A stretch of 64,000 nucleotides of DNA from Bacillota bacterium. Lineage in GTDB: Bacteria > Bacillota > UBA4882 > UBA8346. The position numbers and the translations under genes were made by a program. The notes beneath the pieces are model-generated. The model ran no database searches and had not been told where the DNA came from. It saw only the letters and a program-made list of their open reading frames with translations. Position 1 is the first letter of the stretch; each line of letters opens with the position of its first letter. The stretch lies in NCBI GenBank assembly GCA_023429995.1, contig JAEZCE010000017.1, positions 89,265 through 153,264 of the forward strand, written 5' to 3'. Shown here in pieces: positions 60,562 to 64,000 of the stretch.

Positions 60562-61743
60562 ATGACGGCAAAAGAATTTTGCGAAAAGTACGGCGTAGAC
60601 AGGCGCGGCACCAGCAGCCTGAAGTGGGATGCCCTGGATGTCCGCTTCGGCGATCCAGATCTGATTTCCATGTGGGTGGCGGATATGGAATTCCGAACTC
60701 CGGAGGCAGTGGTGGAAGCGATCAAAAAGCGTTGCGATCATGGTGTTTTCGGCTATTCCTTCCCGTGGGAGGGCTATTATAATGCCTTTATCAACTGGGA
60801 AAAAAAGCACTTCGGGTATGAAGTGAAAAAGGAGTGGATTCGCTTCGGCTCCGGAGTTGTCACCAGCCTTTATTGGTTTGTCAATTTATTTACCGAGCCG
60901 GGCGATGCGGTTGCCATCTTGACCCCGGTCTACTACCCCTTCCACAACGCCGTGAAAGATAACGGCCGCCGGCTGATCTGCAGTGAGCTGGTGAATAAGG
61001 ACGGCAAATATACCATCGATTTTGACCGTTTCGAACAGGATATCCTGGAAAATCAGGTCAAGCTGTTTATTATGTGTTCCCCACATAACCCCGTCGGGCG
61101 CGTCTGGGATGAAAACGAGCTGGATAAGATGCTGGATATCTGCCTACGCCATCATGTTCTGGTGATCAGTGATGAAATCCACCAGGATTTGATTATCAGC
61201 GATAAACGGCAGATCCCGTCCGCTATCATCAGCGGCGGAAAATACGCCGGTAACCTCATCACGTTAAACTCTCCGAGCAAGACCTTCAATCTGGCAAGTC
61301 TGCTGAACTCGCACATCATCATCGAGAATCCGGAAATCCGGGCCAAGTATGACGCGGAAATCAAGAAAATCAACCAGACCGAAGTCAATATCCTGGGCTT
61401 GAGCGCCGGAGAAGCCGCCTATACTTACGGGGAGGAGTGGCGTCAGGGACTGCTCGGGGTGATCCGTGAAAACTTCACCTACCTGCGTGACAGCTTTGCC
61501 AAGGAAGTGCCGGAAGTGATCGTCACCCCACTGGAGGGTACCTACCTTACCTGGTTGGATTTGCGGAGGCTGATTAAGCCGGAGGAAGTCAAGTCCTTTG
61601 TCCAAGGCAAGTGCCGCCTGGCAGTGGATTATGGTGAGTGGTTCAGCAGTCAGTGCACGGGCTTTATCCGGATTAACCTGGCGACCAAGCCGGAATATGT
61701 GGGGTCCGCTGTGAAAAATTTGATCGAAAACCTGAAGCCCTAA
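60562..61743 (+). CDS. MalY/PatB-type PLP-dependent aminotransferase or C-S lyase
   Basis: A 393-residue fold-type I PLP enzyme. The Schiff-base lysine is Lys240 in NSPSKTFNLA; CSPHNPVGRVW and Asp204 in SDEIHQD bind the cofactor. MalY/PatB proteins act mainly as cystathionine or cysteine-type C-S lyases, producing pyruvate, ammonia and a thiol through an enamine that RidA can hydrolyse. AAAGGAAG precedes the ATG. The local sequence is clearly richer in GC and CTG codons than earlier operons, which suggests recent acquisition of this module. Confidence 0.9.
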   Translation: MTAKEFCEKYGVDRRGTSSLKWDALDVRFGDPDLISMWVADMEFRTPEAVVEAIKKRCDHGVFGYSFPWEGYYNAFINWEKKHFGYEVKKEWIRFGSGVVTSLYWFVNLFTEPGDAVAILTPVYYPFHNAVKDNGRRLICSELVNKDGKYTIDFDRFEQDILENQVKLFIMCSPHNPVGRVWDENELDKMLDICLRHHVLVISDEIHQDLIISDKRQIPSAIISGGKYAGNLITLNSPSKTFNLASLLNSHIIIENPEIRAKYDAEIKKINQTEVNILGLSAGEAAYTYGEEWRQGLLGVIRENFTYLRDSFAKEVPEVIVTPLEGTYLTWLDLRRLIKPEEVKSFVQGKCRLAVDYGEWFSSQCTGFIRINLATKPEYVGSAVKNLIENLKP

Positions 61744-61779
61744 GGTAAACAGAACAAAAGAGAAAGAGGAGGAATAGCC

Positions 61780-63024
61780 ATGATAAGTTTTTTGAGGTCC
61801 AACAGATTTTCTTTTATCCTGTTAGGTTCGATGCTGTTGGGTGGCATTGTGGGTGCCATCTGGGGCAAAGGGGTGGCTGTGCTCAGCCCGATCGCGGATA
61901 CCTTTCTGAACCTGCTTTATTGTTGCGTTGTGCCGATGATCTTCGTTTCCCTGGTCTCTTCGATTTCCAAGATGGAAAACTTGAAAAAGCTCGGCAGGCT
62001 GTTGTTGATCGTGATGATCATTCTCATCGTGACACAGGTATTGGCCAGTGTTTTCATGATTATGGTGTGTGGCGTTTTCAACCCGGCCCAGGGAGCGCGC
62101 GTCGATCTGTCCCAAAAGGTCAGCGACCTGAGCAGCAACAGCAACTTCCTTTCCATGTTCACGGTCAATGACTTCTCTCTGCTCTGGTCGCGCAAAAGTT
62201 TAATGGCGCTGATTGTGTTCGCTATGATGACCGGCGTTGCCACTGTGGCCATAGGGGAAAAAGGAAAAGCTGTGGTAGCGCTGTTTGATTCCCTGCAGGA
62301 AGTCATTATGAAAATTGTTGGCTATGTCATGTATATTGCGCCCCTCGGGTTGGGTGTATTTTTTGCAACCCTCATCGGCGATCAGGGCAGCCAGCTTATT
62401 GGACCCCTTTCGCGCTCCATCATCATTTATCTGGCGGCTGCTATTGTTTATTATGTGCTGGGAAATTCCCTTTATGCCTTTATCGGCGGTGGGCGCGAAG
62501 GATTGCGTAAGTATTGGTCCAACATACTTCCCCTCAGTTTAACGGCGTTGGGGACTTGCTCCAGTGCGGCCTGCATCCCGCTGAACCTGATTGCCACCAA
62601 GAACATCGGCGTGCCGGAGAGCGTCGCCGACATCAGCATCCCTCTTGGTACGAATCTACATAAGGACGGGGCCTGCCTGATCACCATTCTTAAAATCGCT
62701 TTTATGTGTTCCGTCTTCGGTGTAAACTTCCTGGATCCCAAAATTTTCTTCACCGCCATCTTGGTGTCGGTCATTGCCTCCACCGTTATGGGTGCTATCC
62801 CCGCCGGCGGATATGTGGGAGAAATCTTTATTATCTCCGCGTTTAATTTCCCGGCGATTGCGATTCCGATTATGGTACTAATTGGCACCATTACCGACGC
62901 GCCCGCAACTGCCATCAACGCCGCGAGTCAGCCTGGCATGGCGATGATCGTAACGCGCTTCTTTGAAGGAAAGAACTGGATGAAAAAGTCTTTCTCCCAG
63001 CGTTCTGCAGCAGGGGAAGAGTAA
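61780..63024 (+). CDS. Dicarboxylate/amino acid:cation symporter (DAACS)
   Basis: A 414-residue secondary transporter of the GltP/SstT family with eight membrane segments plus two re-entrant hairpins. The serine-rich hairpin motif reads ALGTCSSAACIPLNL, the transport-core motif is ISIPLGTNLHKDGAC, and a late segment includes TDAPATAINAA. Such carriers import glutamate, aspartate, serine, threonine or cystine with Na+ or H+. AGAGGAGGAA precedes the ATG. It ends the YheO-RidA-MalY module, so it probably supplies the amino acid the PLP enzyme breaks down. Confidence 0.92.
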   Translation: MISFLRSNRFSFILLGSMLLGGIVGAIWGKGVAVLSPIADTFLNLLYCCVVPMIFVSLVSSISKMENLKKLGRLLLIVMIILIVTQVLASVFMIMVCGVFNPAQGARVDLSQKVSDLSSNSNFLSMFTVNDFSLLWSRKSLMALIVFAMMTGVATVAIGEKGKAVVALFDSLQEVIMKIVGYVMYIAPLGLGVFFATLIGDQGSQLIGPLSRSIIIYLAAAIVYYVLGNSLYAFIGGGREGLRKYWSNILPLSLTALGTCSSAACIPLNLIATKNIGVPESVADISIPLGTNLHKDGACLITILKIAFMCSVFGVNFLDPKIFFTAILVSVIASTVMGAIPAGGYVGEIFIISAFNFPAIAIPIMVLIGTITDAPATAINAASQPGMAMIVTRFFEGKNWMKKSFSQRSAAGEE

Positions 63025-63084
63025 TCAGTTATTCCAACACTTAGGGGAATTCCATAAATACTCACATAAAAGCAAGGAACTCGA

Positions 63085-63129
63085 GATGGTCAAAGCGGCC
63101 CAATGTTAACATTGGCTACCTTGGCCATC
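63085..63129. terminator. Hairpin after the DAACS symporter gene
   Basis: GATGGTCAA and TTGGCCATC (with one G-T pair) flank the perfect inner palindrome CCAATGTTAACATTGG (63100-63115). No T-run follows on the plus strand; it may be a terminator of unusual form or a repeat. Confidence 0.5.
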
Positions 63130-63423
63130 TTCCCTTTACTAAGGTTTATGATGTTTTTATTACCCTTTTTGGATTGTGTTTAATCCGGTGAGTCCTCTGA
63201 TAATCCAAACCGGGGAATCTTGCCCCAAGCTCCGTTCCGCTTTTCTCTCTATGCATGTTTTAAAATTTTTTATGTCCTCCTGCCCCTCCTAAGCCACGAT
63301 TGCGGTAATCCCGTTATTTTCAGCCAATGGGTCACACCAAAAAGGGGGGGCGCCCCTTCCGTGAACATCGTCGTTTTTTTAATTAGCGCCTTGGTGTTTG
63401 AACTTCAGAGCGTAGCCGTCAAG

Positions 63424-63485
63424 ACCTGAAAAACAGCGAATACCCTTTCAGACCAGCTAGGGTAAGCTTTGGGCCCATTACCCTA
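63424..63485. repeat. 60-bp repeat, copy 1
   Basis: It begins ACCTGAAAAACAGCGAATAC, continues CCTTTCAG and ends GGGCCCATTACCCTA. A second copy with about ten differences starts at 63733. Confidence 0.75.
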
Positions 63486-63617
63486 TCCCTTAACTATTCA
63501 TTACCCATATCTTTGGAAAATAAATACACATTACGTATAATGAATGTGTAAATGCTTTGTAGCCGATTTGTCCACCGCGAGTTAAAACCCACGGCTAAGT
63601 AATAAAAAGCGTCCTAA

Positions 63618-63636
63618 AGCCCGGATTTACCGGGCT
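63618..63636. repeat. Short GC hairpin
   Basis: AGCCCGG (63618-63624) pairs exactly with CCGGGCT (63630-63636) around ATTTA. No T-run. Confidence 0.55.
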
Positions 63637-63732
63637 CCGTTGTCTCAAAGCAATATGACAATATGAATAACAAAGGTTAGCCGATCCCCGATATCACGAA
63701 ACATGTCTAAACTTGGGAGCGCAACTCTCGAA

Positions 63733-63792
63733 ACCCGAAAAACAGCCAAATACCCTTTGAGGGATAAGGTCGGTTTTGGGCTTATTACCCTA
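63733..63792. repeat. 60-bp repeat, copy 2
   Basis: It begins ACCCGAAAAACAGCCAAATA, continues CCCTTTGAGGG and ends GGGCTTATTACCCTA, matching copy 1 at 63424. It lies just before the terminal tandem array. Confidence 0.75.
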
Positions 63793-63857
63793 ACTGGTCT
63801 TCAAGGGAATTGGCTGGAATTGAGGGCCAATGGGCTTGTTGGACAGACTATGGAGCA

Positions 63858-64000
63858 TAACGTCGGTCCGGTATCCATACTGAGTCGTCCGGTATGCGTG
63901 CGCAACGGTTCAGTATGCATACGCGAGAGTCGGGTATATATACTGAGTCGTCCGGTATGCGTGCGCAACGGTTCAGTATGCATACGCGAGAGTCGGGTAT
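63858..64000. repeat. Tandem array of 21-bp units (63-bp higher-order period), runs off the window
   Basis: Units begin at 63858, 63879, 63900, 63921, 63942, 63963 and 63984. Three unit types (ACTGAGTCGTCCGGTATGCG, GCGCAACGGTTCAGTATGCA, ACGCGAGAGTCGGGTATATA, each plus one base) repeat in fixed order with exact copies 63 bp apart. Each unit ends in a variant of GGTATGC/AGTATGC. The array continues past the window end. Confidence 0.92.

Larger units (their letters stand above)
63025..64000. other. Gene-poor, repeat-rich terminal kilobase
   Basis: I find no credible gene here. The region holds hairpins (63085-63129, 63618-63636), a duplicated 60-bp segment and a 21-bp tandem array. ORFs of 60-70 codons that cross it lack ribosome binding sites or protein-like composition. 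Confidence 0.6.

Noticed and set aside
63220..63429. 69-residue plus-strand ORF in the terminal region
   Set aside because: No ribosome binding site, no recognisable motif, and it runs into the 60-bp repeat.
63801..63983. Minus-strand 60-residue ORF with repeated HTEPLRTHTGRLS
   Set aside because: It is a translation of the terminal 21-bp array, with no ribosome binding site or flanking coding sequence.
63858..64000. Possible CRISPR array
   Set aside because: All units are repeats; there are no unique spacers and no cas genes.

Overview
The window reads as one stretch of chromosome from a fermentative, carbohydrate-scavenging bacterium of the Bacillota (Firmicutes) type. Ribosome binding sites are strong AGGAGG variants, promoters match the TTGACA/TATAAT consensus, TTG and GTG starts are common, and the regulators are LacI, ROK, XRE-cupin and YheO types. 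Two features suggest an outer membrane: a decayed TolC-like outer-membrane efflux gene follows an EmrA/EmrB-type pair, and every complete sugar-binding protein has a cleavable signal peptide without a lipobox cysteine, as expected for a free periplasmic protein. A diderm Bacillota lineage (for example Hydrogenispora-like or Halanaerobium-like) fits, but the sequence does not name a species.

Region 1 (1-12100) is a xylan/arabinoxylan oligosaccharide locus. It has the end of an Lpl-type binding protein with two permeases, a GH8 exo-oligoxylanase, a LacI regulator with a near-ideal promoter and two CTTAACCGGTTAA operators, a second binding protein with two permeases, a GH43 enzyme and a GH39 beta-xylosidase. 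Region 2 (12100-22100) is mixed: a small polar protein with two internal repeats, a 21-bp tandem repeat, a methyltransferase plus Zn/Mn ABC operon, a deletion scar joining truncated tusA and glycosyltransferase genes, an Sfp-type transferase, tRNA-Gly, a cyclic-di-GMP riboswitch ahead of a 62-residue protein, and a 2TM-GAF-like membrane protein with a small partner.

Region 3 (22200-38900) holds two ROK-controlled sugar operons. The first has a sulfatase, ROK regulator, binding protein, two permeases, a wrecked galM, a class II aldolase and a fucose-isomerase-like enzyme. The second has a ROK regulator, binding protein, two permeases and two zinc-dependent dehydrogenases. Both carry AT-rich TTAATTAA-type palindromes, and one is a perfect 41-bp palindrome. 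Region 4 (38900-47200) is purine and polyamine salvage: a BMP-family binding protein, XRE-cupin regulator, adenine deaminase, a second amidohydrolase, and AguB/AguA, which convert agmatine to putrescine.

Region 5 (47500-59200) has a chemoreceptor, a Bcr-type exporter, a GNAT enzyme, a PepF/M3 peptidase, the EmrAB-like pump with its dead TolC partner, a kinase-fold protein and a two-component pair. Region 6 (59250-63024) is a compact amino-acid catabolism module (YheO regulator, RidA, MalY-type PLP enzyme, DAACS symporter). The last kilobase is gene-poor and repetitive, ending in a second array of 21-bp units.

Two patterns run across regions. All four sugar importers lack an ATPase gene, so a shared MsmX/UgpC-type ATPase elsewhere is likely. 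In all four, a stem-loop separates the binding-protein gene from the first permease gene, which should keep binding protein in excess.
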